Below, one piece after another: positions 1 through 12,732 of a stretch of 64,000 nucleotides of DNA. A program made the translations under genes and the position numbers. Position 1 is the first letter of the stretch. Each line of letters opens with the position of its first letter. Origin of the DNA: Patellaria atrata CBS 101060. Taxonomy: Eukaryota > Ascomycota > Dothideomycetes > Patellariales > Patellariaceae. Below the pieces are notes generated by a model that had not been told where the DNA came from, ran no database searches, and saw only the letters and a list, made by a program, of their open reading frames with translations. Location: positions 686,904 through 750,903 of the forward strand of contig MU006089.1 of the NCBI GenBank assembly GCA_010093705.1, given 5' to 3'.

Positions 1-2
1 CG

Positions 3-977
3 CACAGATTGCAGCCCCTCGACGTCTCCTTGTTCTCTCCTCTCGCCACGTATTACAGTCAAAATCTCGACGACTTTTTGAGCCGATCACAGGGCCTATC
101 GAATATTGCAAAACGGAACTTTTTAAAGCTATTCTAGCCCGCTTACCAGAAGGCTTTTACAGAGAAAAACATCCTCGGGAGCTTTAGAAAAACAGGTATC
201 TCTCCATATAATCCGAGTGAAGTGCTACAAGGATTAGCAAAGCCGGAGAGGCAACCAGTTAGTCAAATAGGCGGTAGACCAAGTTCAAGTGAATCAGCTA
301 AATCAGTGTTATCGGAGAAAGATTGGAAACGTATAGAGAAGAAACTAGAGACCGTTGTTTCTGATGTAATGCACCCTGTCGTCGAAGAACTGAAGGCGAA
401 GTTTCAATTCCTCTCTACCTCTAATACTATCCTCCAACAACAGAACTTCGGTTTAATTAAGGCTCTTGAGTGCGAGAAGACGCGACGTAAACGGCAGAAG
501 CCTCTTTTACAACGAGTAATTAGCATAGAAGATGGTGGCGCGGTGTTTTGGAGCCCTCAAAAAATTACCTAAGCGTGCAATTTCCTACGGCAAAAGGAGG
601 AGGATGAAGCTGCAGAAGAAGCCCGTCAACTAAATAATAAGTTTCAGCAACAGCTACGGAGAGAGGAGAAAGAAGAACAAGCTAAAGAGCGCAAGCTTCA
701 GCGACAAAAAGATAAGGAGGAAAGGGAGAGGGTAGCTGAGGCAAAAAACGCTCAGCAACAAATTACTGTAGAAGCCAAACAAGCTAAACAAAAAGCTCAA
801 AAATCACGTAGACCCCCTCAAAAACCGAAGTAGAAGAAGCAGATTGTTATACCACCAGCTATAGAACTCTTAGATAATATTATTGAGGTAGTAGAGGTAG
901 AAACGGTCAATCCCACGACTGGTCGGCCCCGACGGCAACCACAACTGCCACAGAGATTTCAGAGCCCTGATATGTAG
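3..977 (+). mobile_element. C-terminal relic of a pogo-type (Tc1/mariner, DDE_1) DNA transposase
   Basis: One frame can be read from base 3 to the TAG at 975-977. It begins with HRLQPLDVSLFSPL, a motif found near the end of the DDE domain of fungal pogo/Fot-type transposases, followed by YYSQNLDDFL and by TGISPYNPSEVL, another usual landmark of these enzymes. From about 600 the frame becomes a highly charged coiled coil rich in E, K, Q and R, and then a proline-rich tail. Three internal stops interrupt it: TAG at 135-137 (where the family usually has Trp, in FWPA), TAA at 570-572 and TAG at 831-833. All three can be explained by single C-to-T or G-to-A changes, as expected from repeat-induced point mutation. 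The catalytic part lies left of the window. The family call is firm; the exact subfamily is not. Confidence 0.8.
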
Positions 978-1481
978 ATAGACGGAAAGTACAGCTTCTT
1001 ATTCAAAACATCATAAAATTTAGTATAGATATATCCAATATGAAGCGAGTTGCATCATTTTCAAAATCACTCTATCGGGTGCGATTTTTGGGGGGCGACT
1101 GTGCACGGTCTGAAACCGTGCACGACCTGAACAAGACCCTTACAGGAAGTTGCGCCATAGCTTAAAGGCTGCATGCGCAGTATTGTAGGTAATGCAATAC
1201 AATGTAGTCTATCATTCATACAGATAGGCCTTATATGAGATTGTGAGTCATTATACATCCTCGAGATCTGCAAAACCTAGTGGAGAAACAGTTTACCGTG
1301 AGCGTAAAATGAATGAGAAATGTTAAGCGAAGGAAAGGTAGGAGATATAACAGAAGATCATCAGAGGGTTTAAGGTATTTTAGGTACGAAAGAGATATAG
1401 GACAACTAAACCCAGCAGAACGACATACAGAACTTGAAAGTTCTAACCTCATAGTAAAAACACAACGAACGTACCGCAAGC
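978..1481. other. Non-coding flank of the transposon relic, with one perfect inverted repeat
   Basis: I see no gene here. At 1101-1123 two 9-base arms, GTGCACGGT and ACCGTGCAC, face each other around a 5-base loop (CTGAA), just after a G-run (1090-1096). This could be part of the 3' terminal repeat of the pogo-like element, whose coding frame ends 120 bases earlier, but the matching left end is outside the window. The rest, up to the aquaporin stop codon, shows nothing I recognise. Confidence 0.4.
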
Positions 1482-2847
1482 TCATACCATCTCATCCGCA
1501 GTCCCCCCAACCCTATACCTCCTTTCTCTGTCATTCCCATCCTGCAACGCCTCCTGAAGCTCCTGAATTCGGTTCCCATCAACCACTCCCTGAGCCTCCC
1601 GTCCATTCGCTCCCACTCCAACACCAAGGCTAGTCGGGCCTTCCTTTTCCACGACCGTGCCGTCAGTCCCTCTACTCCCTTCCCTTCCAATCTCACTTTC
1701 CATTACTCCGGTAGCGGTCCCATGTGTCCTATTTCCACACTCACATCCCAGGATCTCTTTCTCCCTCTTGAGTTCCGTCAAGACAGCATCTTGGTCCGGG
1801 TACGCAGTCTCGTACTCGAGAATCTTAATGAACTTGTAGAACCCAGCTGCGAGGAGGGCACCGAGAATTGGACCGACCCAGTAGATCCAGTGGTAACCGT
1901 GGAAGTGGTTATTTACGACGGCGGGGCCGAAAGATCGTGCGGGATTGAGGGAGCCGCCGGTGAAGTAGACACCTGGGATTGTGAGTGGGAAAGGGTATGG
2001 GGAAAAGAGGAGAGGGGATGGGAAAGGGAAAAAAGGGACCAGGGAAAAGTCAGGAGAATTGGACTTACCTGTCATCTCTGCAACGAAGAGGGAGAGACCA
2101 ATACCAACAGGAGCAATAAAGGTACTTTTGTGCTATTGGGGGGGGAAAGACAATAAGTAAGTGATCTAATTACATATTGGGGCAGTATTGAAGTCACCTT
2201 CTCCGCGGCCAACATGAATATCGTAAAGACCAGTTGTGCGGTAAGGAAAATCTCTATGAATAGTCCCTGAACAATGCTGGTTCCAGCTCCAAGAATGGTC
2301 TGCACATCCAACGGTCCCGGAAACATACATGACACCAATGCTGCGGCAGTCATACCTCCTAGAATCTGTGTGATGAATAATAAGGTTCCCCGCGTCCAAG
2401 ATAGAGCGCCGATAAAGCACATCCCCAGGGTGACCGCGGGATTAAACAGACCACCGCTTATACGGAAAAACACCCATGCATTGACAGCGAGGGAGAAGCC
2501 GAATGATAGGGCTATGTATTGCAGCTGTTGTGGGTTGGCGCCGATTTCCTCAACAGTCAGACCGGCCGAGGAGCGTATAGTATTGGCAACCTGCGTCCCG
2601 GAGAGAGCAAAGTAGAGGAATAGTACGGTGCCGACGTATTCACCGGACATGGCGATTAAGTGAGTGCGGACTTCATCGGGTAGGTGGTGAGCGAAAGGAA
2701 ATCGAAGGTGCTGGGTTGTAGGACCTGACGAGCCAGCCGCAGTTTTGGCAAAAGGGAGCGAGAACGCTTATAAATTTGTCAGTTTATAGTGGTGCAAAGA
2801 AGTTGGTAATGATAGCATTTACCTTGAAGGGGCTGGTTGATGTTCAT
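1482..2847 (-). CDS. Aquaporin (MIP family), classical water-channel type
   Basis: Four exons on the minus strand: 2823-2847, 2198-2766, 2069-2132 and 1482-1972, giving 382 residues. Both pore motifs are visible, FNPAVTLG in the first half and [10 protein letters not shown] in the second, with the selectivity-filter Arg directly after the second NPA. There are six hydrophobic segments, as in the family. Aquaglyceroporins have Asp after the second NPA; this protein has Ser-Phe-Gly there, so water transport is the likelier role, at the plasma membrane or an internal membrane. The 25-base first exon encodes MNINQPLQ and joins through a 56-nt intron with a perfect CTGAC branch. Without it the frame meets a stop just upstream of the second exon. 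The last intron lies immediately before GVYFTGGS. The cytoplasmic C-terminal tail of about 100 residues is long, polar and poorly conserved in look. Transport specificity cannot be read from sequence alone. Confidence 0.93.
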
Positions 2848-3992
2848 TTCGTGGTTCTAGATCTGAAAGAGGAACAGGAAAAGAAATCAACTGGCTGGCA
2901 AACAGGGAATGGATTTAGGTTGATCGTGATGAGAAGAGAAGGATTTATGAGAAGGATCATATGGATACGTCACCCTGATATATGATTACAGGGCAAGTGA
3001 TGACGGATTTGAACACGTCTGGATACTGTCAAATGAAGAAGTAGCTCAGACTCTTTCCATGGTACGATACCTTACCTTACACCGGCAAGTAGGACCGGCG
3101 TACGTCACTATCTTTAGCTTCGACTACTTCATACCTAAGGTACTTAAGAAGAGCGATGACGGGAAATGTCTGGCGTAATATTACAACACCGATAGAGATA
3201 CCGAGTATCACTCAATCCGATTGAACTGAGCCCATAAAACAAAGAACGGATAGGAGATGCATCGCTCTATGACGAAGTCTTCGAAAAGACGTCTCTGTGT
3301 CCATTAGTGCTAAGTGGAACTGTTCTTTCCTAAATTTTCCAACTCTTCCTGACTGTTTTTCAAAATTATGATATGAAGGTTTTTACAAAGTGAGCAGGTG
3401 AGGTTGATGGAAGGTTCCCAAAGTCCTGAGAGTCTAGTATCCTAGAGTTCTAGCGCAAGAGCTAAATGTCTGGATGGGGTAATGCACTTACTCAAATGGT
3501 AAGGTATACCTACAATGAATGCTCACAGGAGAACTGAAGGAAGGGTTAAGGGGATGTCCGGTAGTAACGGCATGCGAAGGGCAAATATATAGGGTAGTAC
3601 TAAGCCACGTTAATACGTAAAACTACAGTAGCTGCTTTGACACATGTTAAAGTTCTAGAATGTGTCAAGAATCAGCAGAGCATCATGAAAACTTATTACG
3701 GTTGAAGTTGAATTCATCACTCAACATATGTAAGGACCTAAGGTATTCAGAGCCAGTTCCTCCTCGCTCACTACTGTAGCTTACCGCAGAGAGAAAGCAT
3801 GGAAACTTATCTCTACTAAGAAGCTCGCTGAAATTTGATCCCTATCAACACTTGGTAGTACTCCAGCAAAATAGCATCTGTCTAGAATGCTCAAGATTAA
3901 CATGACTTCATGTCATCACCTAGCACGCCGTAGGCCATTAAATGCACCATTCCGTCTACGAACTCCGAAGAACATGCACACCATTATTCGCC
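2848..3992. other. Intergenic region: upstream side of aquaporin, downstream side of the UBX gene
   Basis: About 1.1 kb without a supported gene. It holds several TACCTTACC/GGTAC-rich patches (for example around 3060-3150) and a CRE-like TACGTCA at 3101-3107. This is the 5' flank of the minus-strand aquaporin and the 3' flank of the UBX-domain gene. No RNA gene was recognised. Confidence 0.5.
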
Positions 3993-5622
3993 TTAACCTT
4001 CTATGAACCCCACCAAGACAGAACCATTCTTCAAGCCGGCCTCTTCGATAGATGAGTCCAAGCTCTCAATCAAGTTCTTGTTGATGAAGACGAGCTCAAA
4101 CTCCTGTCCATCTTTACCCTCCAATGGGGTTGCTTTCAGCCATTCGTAAATCCTACGAACCGGGTCGTTGACCAAGAACCTCCTGACTTGTCGACCACCT
4201 GAGTACCTAAATTGAATACGAGTGGTATCTGGACTATTTGGTGGCTCCGTATGCGGATTCTCGGACGAAATTGTAGAGAACAAGGAAGGAGTGCCGTTAG
4301 AGGTAGAAGCTTCTTCAACTTCTGCCGGTCTATCGGTCTCAACGGCCCTCTCCTTACCTTTCCTAGATGATGTAGGCTTCTTAGTCAGATCGTCTGGATC
4401 ATCATCATGACGATCATCATTGTTTGTCAAACTGTTGCGAAGCGCCATCTCCATCATTTCTTCCTCACTCATACGAGCAACATCCTTGTTCTTTTTCTGC
4501 GGTTTCCTGTTCGCGACAGGATTTCGTGCGTCTGCTTTCAAGCTATACCGATCTAAGAATTCGTGTAATTGCATCAGAAAGTCCATCGGCTCCGGAACTG
4601 GCGGTCCTGACCAAAGTTTAACTTGTTCCCCTGTCCTCGGATCAACAATGGCAATGTGAGGATATGCAGCTTGGATATCCTTATTGTGGAAATAGTAGTT
4701 GATGTAGCTATCGCCACGTGGATCATCCTTAGAGTATTGCATGAATATGAAGTTCTCCTTGATGGTCTCCTTGATCTGGTCGTTCTTCCAAATGTCCCTA
4801 TTCAACCTTTGGCAGTCAAAGACTGATGAGTCCTGAATATCAACAAGCAACCACTTCTCCTCCTCTTTGCCTTGATCACGAGCATCATCCCAGGGCTTCA
4901 TTGACATAATCTCGAAAGGAGGTCGATACATTTCAGCTAGCATACCGGACTTTGCTGAAGCTCGCGAAGCTCCACCAGTTGCTTCAGCAAGCTCCCGTTG
5001 TCGAGTGTTAGGGTCTTGGTCGTTATCCCACACAGACTGGGTGGGACGTTGATTGAAAATACCCGGACGGTCTGCTGGAAGATACTATAATTAGCATAGT
5101 TCATTACGCCCAAAGCATTCTACACGCACCTCTTGGTCTCCTCTGGCGTGCCAAAAGCTGTTCCGTTATAGCTGCACGCATATCATCGGAATCACCACCC
5201 CAACTGGCGCCTGGACCGACAAGAGTCTCCGTCGTACGTTCTATAGGTGCTCGCACACCTTCATTCATACCACTACTACCACCTCCACCATACATTTCTT
5301 CTTGTAAACGACGAGCCATTGCCTCATCATCTTCTGTGCTGGCAGTTGGGTGGATTTGTCGTGGTAGGGCATATCCTGATTCCTCCGACATGTTGTCGTC
5401 TGAATCTTCCAGATTAATGGCATCTTCTGGCCTTGATCCACCCGTGCTAGTGGGAGGTTGAGCATTTGTATTTGTTGTGCCGAATGTTAAGTCTGGACTG
5501 TCATAGAAAAGTTGAATAGCTTGTTCAAGGTTGCCGTCGGTGAGTTGTAGATATTGAGCTGCTCGCTCAGAACTCGCATCGGTGAACGCAACGAACTGAG
5601 CAACGGTTTCGGAGTCAGCCAT
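3993..5622 (-). CDS. UBX5: UBA-UAS-UIM-UBX protein, Ubx5/UBXD7-type cofactor of Cdc48
   Basis: Two exons, 5130-5622 and 3993-5074, giving 524 residues. In order: an N-terminal UBA-like fold (AAQYLQLTDGNLEQAIQLFY, residues about 20-42), a low-complexity acidic linker, a UAS/thioredoxin-like domain (WLLVDIQDSSVFDCQRLNRDIW through DPRTGEQVKLW), a UIM-like helix (SEEEMMEMALRNSL), a second linker and a C-terminal UBX domain (TRIQFRYSGGRQVRRF to the end). This order is that of yeast Ubx5 and animal UBXD7, which bind ubiquitinated substrates and recruit the Cdc48/p97 segregase; that role is inferred from architecture. The 55-nt intron ends in a CAGCAG acceptor (5071-5076), so two isoforms differing by one Ala are possible (524 or 523 residues). 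It lies head to head with ECM29, another ubiquitin-proteasome gene. Confidence 0.9.
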
Positions 5623-6505
5623 GTTGGCGGAAGAGCTCGAATATGAGCAGTGGATGTCGTGGGTAAAATCGCTATCGTGGTGGGGAAGACCTAAAATCGA
5701 CTTGAATGAAGAGATGTCGGAGGGAAGCTTGAAAGGAAGCTGCTAGTTTGCGAGTTTATTAGTTTGTTTGTATCCAGAGTACCTGTCCCTAGCAAACAGA
5801 AGACTGTGAATATGACCCTGTGTAGTAAATGTGTACGGTGGTGGTTGGGCTGAGTTTCAGCGGTGATGGAGGAGCAATCGTGGGGTCCTTTGTACAGTAC
5901 AGAGTCGGCAGGAAGGCTCAACCGCCACGAGGTCAACCGATACCCGGACCGCTATTACCTTAGTGACAAGAATGTGCAAAATGGGTAGCTCTTTAGTTCG
6001 TCTATGCTGCTATAAGGTACGAAAGATTGTTATGACTTGCCACGGTGAATGGCGCGTTGTAGTTTAATTCTCGTCAGAATTTCAAAGCCCAGGCCTCACT
6101 GTCGCACGTCACCTGGAAACCTTACCTCAGCACTCTACCACTACAACTTCATGGCTACTTATACTGGAACCGACATCGCCAAGGGTCCGTCGTAATATTG
6201 GATGCCTGTATCTTAGTACATCTCGCGCTTTTGAGCCTCAAGAAGCTTCTGCTAACTTATGCCCTACCTGCCGGGACCCGTGCGACAATACGACTACGAC
6301 ACACGGTAAGACAAAAAGGGTGCGGCGAAAGATACACATTGCGGAATAGCTTCTTCAGTCGCCACCTTATCCACGTACTTACTTTTCTGCCTGCGTATGA
6401 AGTTATAAACAAAATGAGCAGCACCGTTTGAGATCCGGCATCTCTGTCGATATTCCTCCCTAGAGCTTTTCGTACTATGAGGCGATCCTTGTTCCTGCTC
6501 TTATC
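5623..6505. promoter_or_regulatory. Divergent promoter between the UBX-domain gene and ECM29
   Basis: An 883-base region between two start codons facing away from each other, so it must hold both promoters. Short open frames occur but none shows protein-like composition or splice signals tied to a longer model. CTTGCCACG at 6036-6044 resembles the Rpn4/PACE box of proteasome genes in seven of nine positions, which is weak evidence only. Confidence 0.55.
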
Positions 6506-9500
6506 ATGACTTCCTCCGCGACCCCAAGCTCTATGGAGGCAAAAGAACTTTCTCTGATAGGCAAAGTTGAATTACGCATAGCTTTAGCAGATTCGGATTC
6601 CAAGCTAGAAGGGCTCCTCAAAACATATCTTGCTCCTTTGCTTCTAAAGCTTACCTCAGAACACCAAAGTGTTAGAAATAAGGTAAATCAACCCTTTAGC
6701 GCTGTGGACGAAAGAGGTTTTTCCCAATCTTGCTTTCTTTAATTGATACTATATTCTCATGGACTCAACATTGTATTACAGGACGCTCGTCGGCCAAGTC
6801 TCTTCAGTTCTGACCAATCAGGTCGGCACCTGAAACTATGATTGGCGTTCCATTTACAATCAATGTGTACCCTTTTTAACTCTCTCGTACGGTCGTTATT
6901 CATTCTTAGTTGAGCGTCGCTGATGGCGCTATTTTCTTAGGTTATTTCTGTATGCCAGCATATCAATACAAGAATCAAACCCCAGTATGCTCCAAATAAA
7001 CCTCAAACTTATAATTTCTGTATTACTTACAATCCACAAGATCTATACAACTTCCCGTTGCCTCCCTTCTGAAACAATTCAAAGATAACCCTGATGTTGC
7101 TTTAATCCGACACTTCGACTTGCTCTATATTCAACAAGGCATTGTTCGACTCTCTGGGTCGGAAAGATTAGATCTTCTTCCTATTCTCATTCATGGACTA
7201 AGTTCTGATGTGGAGAGATCGCAAAATCATGGATCTCAGCTTTTCCATCTTCTTCTACGTCTTTTACATCATTTTATTCTACCACCTAAGGGGAGCAAAG
7301 AAGACGAAAGACTGCGAAAAACTTTGGATGTCTCGGATGAGGATGCCATCTTCCTCTCCAAATGGTTCGGGAAACTCATTTTGCTCAATATCTCGAAAAA
7401 CTCTACAGGACCACCACCTGGTCTCTCCGTAGATGATTATAAGTTCCTCACAGTACATGGTAACCCAGATGCTTGGAATCCATTAGCAAGTTCTGGCCTG
7501 AACCTCACAGAAACAAAAGTCCTTGTTATCCGGTTTCTTGCTAGTGGTCTATTTAAAGATGACGAACGATTTTTACCAGCTATCTTTGCTTCAGCTGATG
7601 CTAACTCTAGGCTATACGAGGTTGCTGAGGACGTCTTGAAACGAGTAGTTCCTGTAATAAATCTTGAAAATCAAGCGCTTATGATAGAACTATACAATAT
7701 CTATTTTGGAGAGTAAGTCCAATTCTTATCTATCTCATTACAATTCAGTTAGCGAGGAATCAAAGCACACGACTCTCATAAGGGCCTTGAGGTCCACCAC
7801 TAGCCATCCTGAACGGCATTATATGTCACATTCTTGGTGTAACACAAATAAAGCTGATACTTCCCGTAGAACTGGACCAGCGGGTAGTGTACCCGCACGG
7901 ACCGGACTTCGAACAAAAATCCTCACATATTTATCAAAATCAGTTGCGAGCACAACCGAACCAGCTAGAATAATACGCGTGGTTGAAGAAGGTCTCCTCG
8001 CAACTGACACTGGGCCTAGACGGGCAGAAACTAGTGGTTCCAACCGCGGCAGAGAGATTTTTAAACATCGACAAGCGGTCTTTGCCTATGTCAATTTCGT
8101 TGCTAGACGTAGTGACCCGACTGTCCTACGTCAGGTTGTTTCGCCACTTCTGGATCAGTTGAAGTCTTTTATCCTCGACCAGGGTTGGCCTCAACCTGAT
8201 CAGAACGAGGATTTCGGATTGAGAGGCTACGTCTATGAGGTTATAGGCCTTTTAGCTAAAGCGGATCCACAATCTATTTTGGCTGATTCTGAACTTACAC
8301 TTCTCCGATGGCTTTTTTGCTCTCTGCAGCAAGACACCTCTGGAAAAGATACTGCTGTTAGCATCGAGGAAGCACTTTCCACGATGCTAGTATGTTATTC
8401 GTCGGACCTTGACGAGACTCTAAAATCTAATCTTCGCGCATTGCTCCTTAAGTTCACAACGGTGGACACCTCCCCGGCCTCTGGTAACTCCGCCCAACTT
8501 ACGCTGCGAAGCACTCGCTATGTAGCTGTGCGCTATGCAAACAAATGCCTTCCTTACACGGATATAGCTGCTCGTTGGATAAATATCCTTGCTGTTGGGG
8601 CGGAAAGCTCTAAAAATAGAGAAGTCATCGAAGAGGGTAAACGAGGCCTAAATCCGCATTGGAACAGGTTACTACATACCGTCGACTTTGCTGATAGAGA
8701 AAGTACTAAGTCAGTAGAACTCCCGGATTTTGCTGAAATAGTGTCATACATATTTTTCCAACAGGGAGAATCTGATATGGACCTGGATAATCTTTCCCCA
8801 GAACAACAGGTCAAGCGATTCTTGGAGCGATACCCCCGAGCGTTTCTGCCAACCCTTGGCTATTGTCGACAAATATTCTACGCACAAGCATTACAGGCTG
8901 AGAATATTTCCGTTGACCTTTCTGCGGACTGGTCAAGCAAGCTCGATGCTGCTATTTCCGCAGATCAGGAAGCTCGAAGTGCGATCCGCCGCTACATACG
9001 GAACTTAATGTCAGAAGCAAGTCCAGCTCAGAGTTCTCTTATTATTCTGCTACAAGCATGCTTTTTATCCTTGACGGATGATCATCTAAACGAGAAGAAT
9101 AATAACATGGAGTTATACTTGATTGAGCTCTGCTCTCTGAGTCCTGATTATCTAGTTAGCCATATCTGTTCTTCACTCAGATCCTTGGAGTTAGCTATCC
9201 TTTCAAATAATCACCGACGTCGCACATTCGGCGCACATGCGTTCGGAATACTTGCGTCCCATCCGGATGTAGATACATCCACCGTGCAGGAATTGGTGAC
9301 TTCTATGCTAGACAAGATTACCTCATGGCGAGAAGCTGTTGGATCTGGTCTCAATTCCATCCACGGCATGTTACTAGCCATAGCATACTTGCTTAGCAGA
9401 CTGTCATTGCGCAACAGACCCAAAGATAAATTCTCTGAGATACTGCCTAAATATTGCTTCCCTCTATTCGATGTCATCGAAGGTGCATCCGACAATACTC

Positions 9501-12500
9501 TACAAGAAGCGGCGATTTTGTCAATCAACCAATTGAGTCTCTCATTTGTATTACAACCTACACTGATCTCACAGCACATATCATTCAAAACTCTGGTTGA
9601 CAAGATATCGATCGTTGCCAAAAAGGGAAACGAGAAAGCAATCATCGCTCTCGGTCATTTAGCCATGATTACTAGAGACGAAAAGCTTGAAGGTACTGAG
9701 AGCACAAGCAGAGCCTACATTAGAGAAGAAATATACAAACTTCACGAGATACGCCAGCCCGAGACCCAATTTGCTGTTGGTAATGCTCTAAGTTGTCTTG
9801 CTTGTGGTTGGGACTCATCTGCTCTAGCATCAGAGCTTGATGTTGACGCTCCTAAACTAACCGAGATGGATGTTGAATCAACACTGGATGAGATTCTGCA
9901 AAGAACGCTAAAAGACTGCAAGGCTTCAAAACCTTCATTGCGGAAAGCGTCGGTTATATGGTTGTTGAATCTTCTAGAATATTGTGGACAAACTTCTGAA
10001 ATGAAAGGCAACTTACCGAAATGTCAAGCAGCATTTAAGTCTTGTTTAGGTGACCGCGATGAGCTTGTCCAGGAAGCTGCATCAAGAGGTTTAGGTCTGG
10101 TGTACGAGCGAGGTGATCGCGATCTACGGGATGACCTTGTACGAGATCTCGTCTCAACGTTCTCCTCTGATAACAAATCACAGCTTGCCGGGAATGTTAC
10201 AGCTGATACCGAACTCTTCGAAGCCGGTGCTTTGCCAACTGGTGAAGGATCGGTCACTACCTACAAAGACATCCTAAGTCTAGCTTCTGAAGTTGGGGAC
10301 TCAAGTCTCGTCTACAAGTTCATGTCGTTAGCATCGAACAATGCTATTTGGTCTAGTCGCGCCGCTTTTGGAAGATTCGGGCTCAGTAACATATTGTCTG
10401 ATTCAAGTGTAAACGGATATCTTGCCGAAAATCCGAAACTATATCCGAAACTGTATCGGTATAAATTCGATCCAAATCCCAATGTTCAACGTTCGATGAA
10501 TATTATTTGGAATGCTTTGGTCAAAGACTCTAACAAGACCATCGATAAGTACTTTGAACCCATCCTCAAAGATTTACTGTCAAGCATTCTTGGTAAAGAG
10601 TGGCGAGTCAGACAAGCATCATGTGCAGCTATCGCAGATTTGGTCCAGGGTAGACCTTTAGAGAGATACGAAAGCTATCTTGAACAAATCTGGACGGTTT
10701 GCTTTAAGGTTCTAGATGATATCAAATTGTCTGTTCGTGCAGCCGCAGCATCTCTCGCACGGACACTCACTGGTATTCTAACACGAAGTCTTGAAGCTAC
10801 AGACTCTTCTTCAAAGAGCGCCGATGTCATGCTAAAGAATGTATTACCGTTCTTACTCTCTACTTCTGGTCTTGAGTCGAATGTGGAAGGGGTACAAGCA
10901 TTTGCTCTTACCACTCTACTTTCAATCATCAAAAAGAGTAGCGCGAAGACCCTGAGGCCGTTCATACCGGAGCTGGTAGAGAAGCTTCTCGGACTATTTA
11001 GTTCCCTTGAGCCTCAAGCAGTCAATTACATCCATCTCAATGCGTCGAAGTATAACCTAACGGAGCACAAGATCGACGAGATGCGTCTCTCCAGTATCCG
11101 CGGAAGCCCTTTGATGGAGTCCGTCGAGCGATGTCTTGATCTCCTAGACGACGAAACAATGCAGGCTCTCGTCCCTAGATTAGAGAATGCCATGAAGACC
11201 GCAGTAGGCCTTCCATCGAAAGTAGCATGTGGCCGTGTGTTAGTCACAATGAGCACCAGACACAACCTGATATTCCGTCCACACGGCGACCACTTTCTCA
11301 AGCTTCTTGAAAAGCGTGTTCTAGATCGCAACGATACGGTTTCCAGCTCCTATGCAGCGTCTCTCGGATATGTCGCACGAGTGTGTTCAGACGAGCAAAT
11401 TCTTCAACAAATCCAATACTGTCAAAAACTCTACTTCGACTCCGAAGACGATCGACACCGCGTTATTGCAGGCACAATCATTCACGCATTCTCCAAATAT
11501 GCAACCGATAGATTTGATTCCCTCTCATCAGACCTCCTACCATTCGTCTTTCTTGCTAAACATGACAGCAACGACAGCGTCAAGGAGATCTTCACGGATA
11601 CCTGGAATGAGAATGTAGCTGGTCCGCGAGCAGTCTCGCTTTACCTCAAAGAAATAGTAAACCTAGCCAAAGACCATCTCGACAGCCCTAAATGGGCACT
11701 CAAGCATGCCTCAGCTCGAACCCTCGCCGGCCTGATCGTCTCCATAACAACGCCTAACGAAGATATAAGCATACCGAACGCGGAGACGATTTGGCCCGTG
11801 CTGGATAAAGCCATTGCGGGTAAGACGTGGGAGGGGAAGGAAGTCGTGCTTGCGGCTTTCGTGAGGTTTGTCGGGAAGACAAGGGTGTATTGGGTAAAAG
11901 AGAAAGATGTTGGAAATCAAATCATTAAGGTAAAGTTAAGACGTTTCATCCCTCTTTACTCATCCATGATGCTAATGACGCAAAGATCATCATCCGCGAA
12001 GCTAAACGCCAAAACGCTACTTATCGCCAACACGCCATCCGCGCTCTCGGTCAAGTCGCCCTCGCTAGAACGGACATCGATATGAGCACCACCGTCTACG
12101 ACATCGCTGCTCCAATTGTGGAGGAACTTACCAAAGTAGATGAGGACGGGATGGATATCGATGCTAAAGACGACGATCCGATGAAGGATGAGAAAGTCAG
12201 GAACAAGACCCTCGCGGGTGCTATTGCATCTATTCTCGATTCCGTGAATCCGGTGTTGGTTAAGGGAGCCGATCCTGTCAGCCAGACCAGCAGGGCACTG
12301 GAAGTAGCCGCTAAAGCAATCACCTCATCGTTCAGTGTAATCCAAGAATCCACCTTCGAGGGACTGAAAGAATTCTTCGAGCGACTTGAACACGCTGATT
12401 CAAACCCCGAAACTCCTGACGATATGAGCATCAATGTCAGCAAATTACTATTCGGCTGGAGCAACGACGCCATGGCCGAGGCCCTCCGGATCAAGAAAGC

Positions 12501-12639
12501 GAAAGCGATATTAGCGTTCGCGAAGATACCATGGAAGGGGATCGTGAAGACGGTACTAGACGAGCACTTGCGCAACGAAATCGAAGGAGAGAAAAGCACG
12601 GTCGTGAGGAAGGAGTTGGAAAGCGTGAAATACGGCTAA
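6506..12639 (+). CDS. ECM29: Proteasome component/adaptor ECM29, giant HEAT-repeat protein
   Basis: Five exons: 6506-6682, 6941-6984, 7041-7712, 7870-11929 and 11986-12639, giving 1,868 residues, close to the size of the yeast protein. The N terminus carries the characteristic KVELRIALAD ... LAPLLLKLTSEHQSVRNK block, joined by the 44-base second exon (ISVCQHINTRIKP) to SIQLPVASLLKQF and then to RHFDLLYIQQGI. The rest is an alpha-helical HEAT-like array. The C-terminal block AKRQNATYRQHAIRALGQVALAR is also typical. Ecm29 binds and tethers the 20S core and 19S cap and acts in proteasome quality control and its delivery to vesicles (family knowledge). Every intron has a GT donor and an AG acceptor. 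The large fourth exon has no break. The 3' end is only 93 bases from the stop codon of the next, oppositely directed gene. Confidence 0.95.
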
Positions 12640-12732
12640 CTGCTTCCTCCATTTCATTTGTTCATTCCATTAGAACTAGAATAGGATATTAGATGCATCA
12701 ACCAAGACCCCCACATCCGTGACAAACTCCCA

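Noticed and set aside
6036-6044. CTTGCCACG as a proteasome-gene PACE box in front of ECM29
   Set aside because: Two of nine positions mismatch, and the Rpn4/PACE system is mainly a feature of budding yeasts; kept only as a weak remark.
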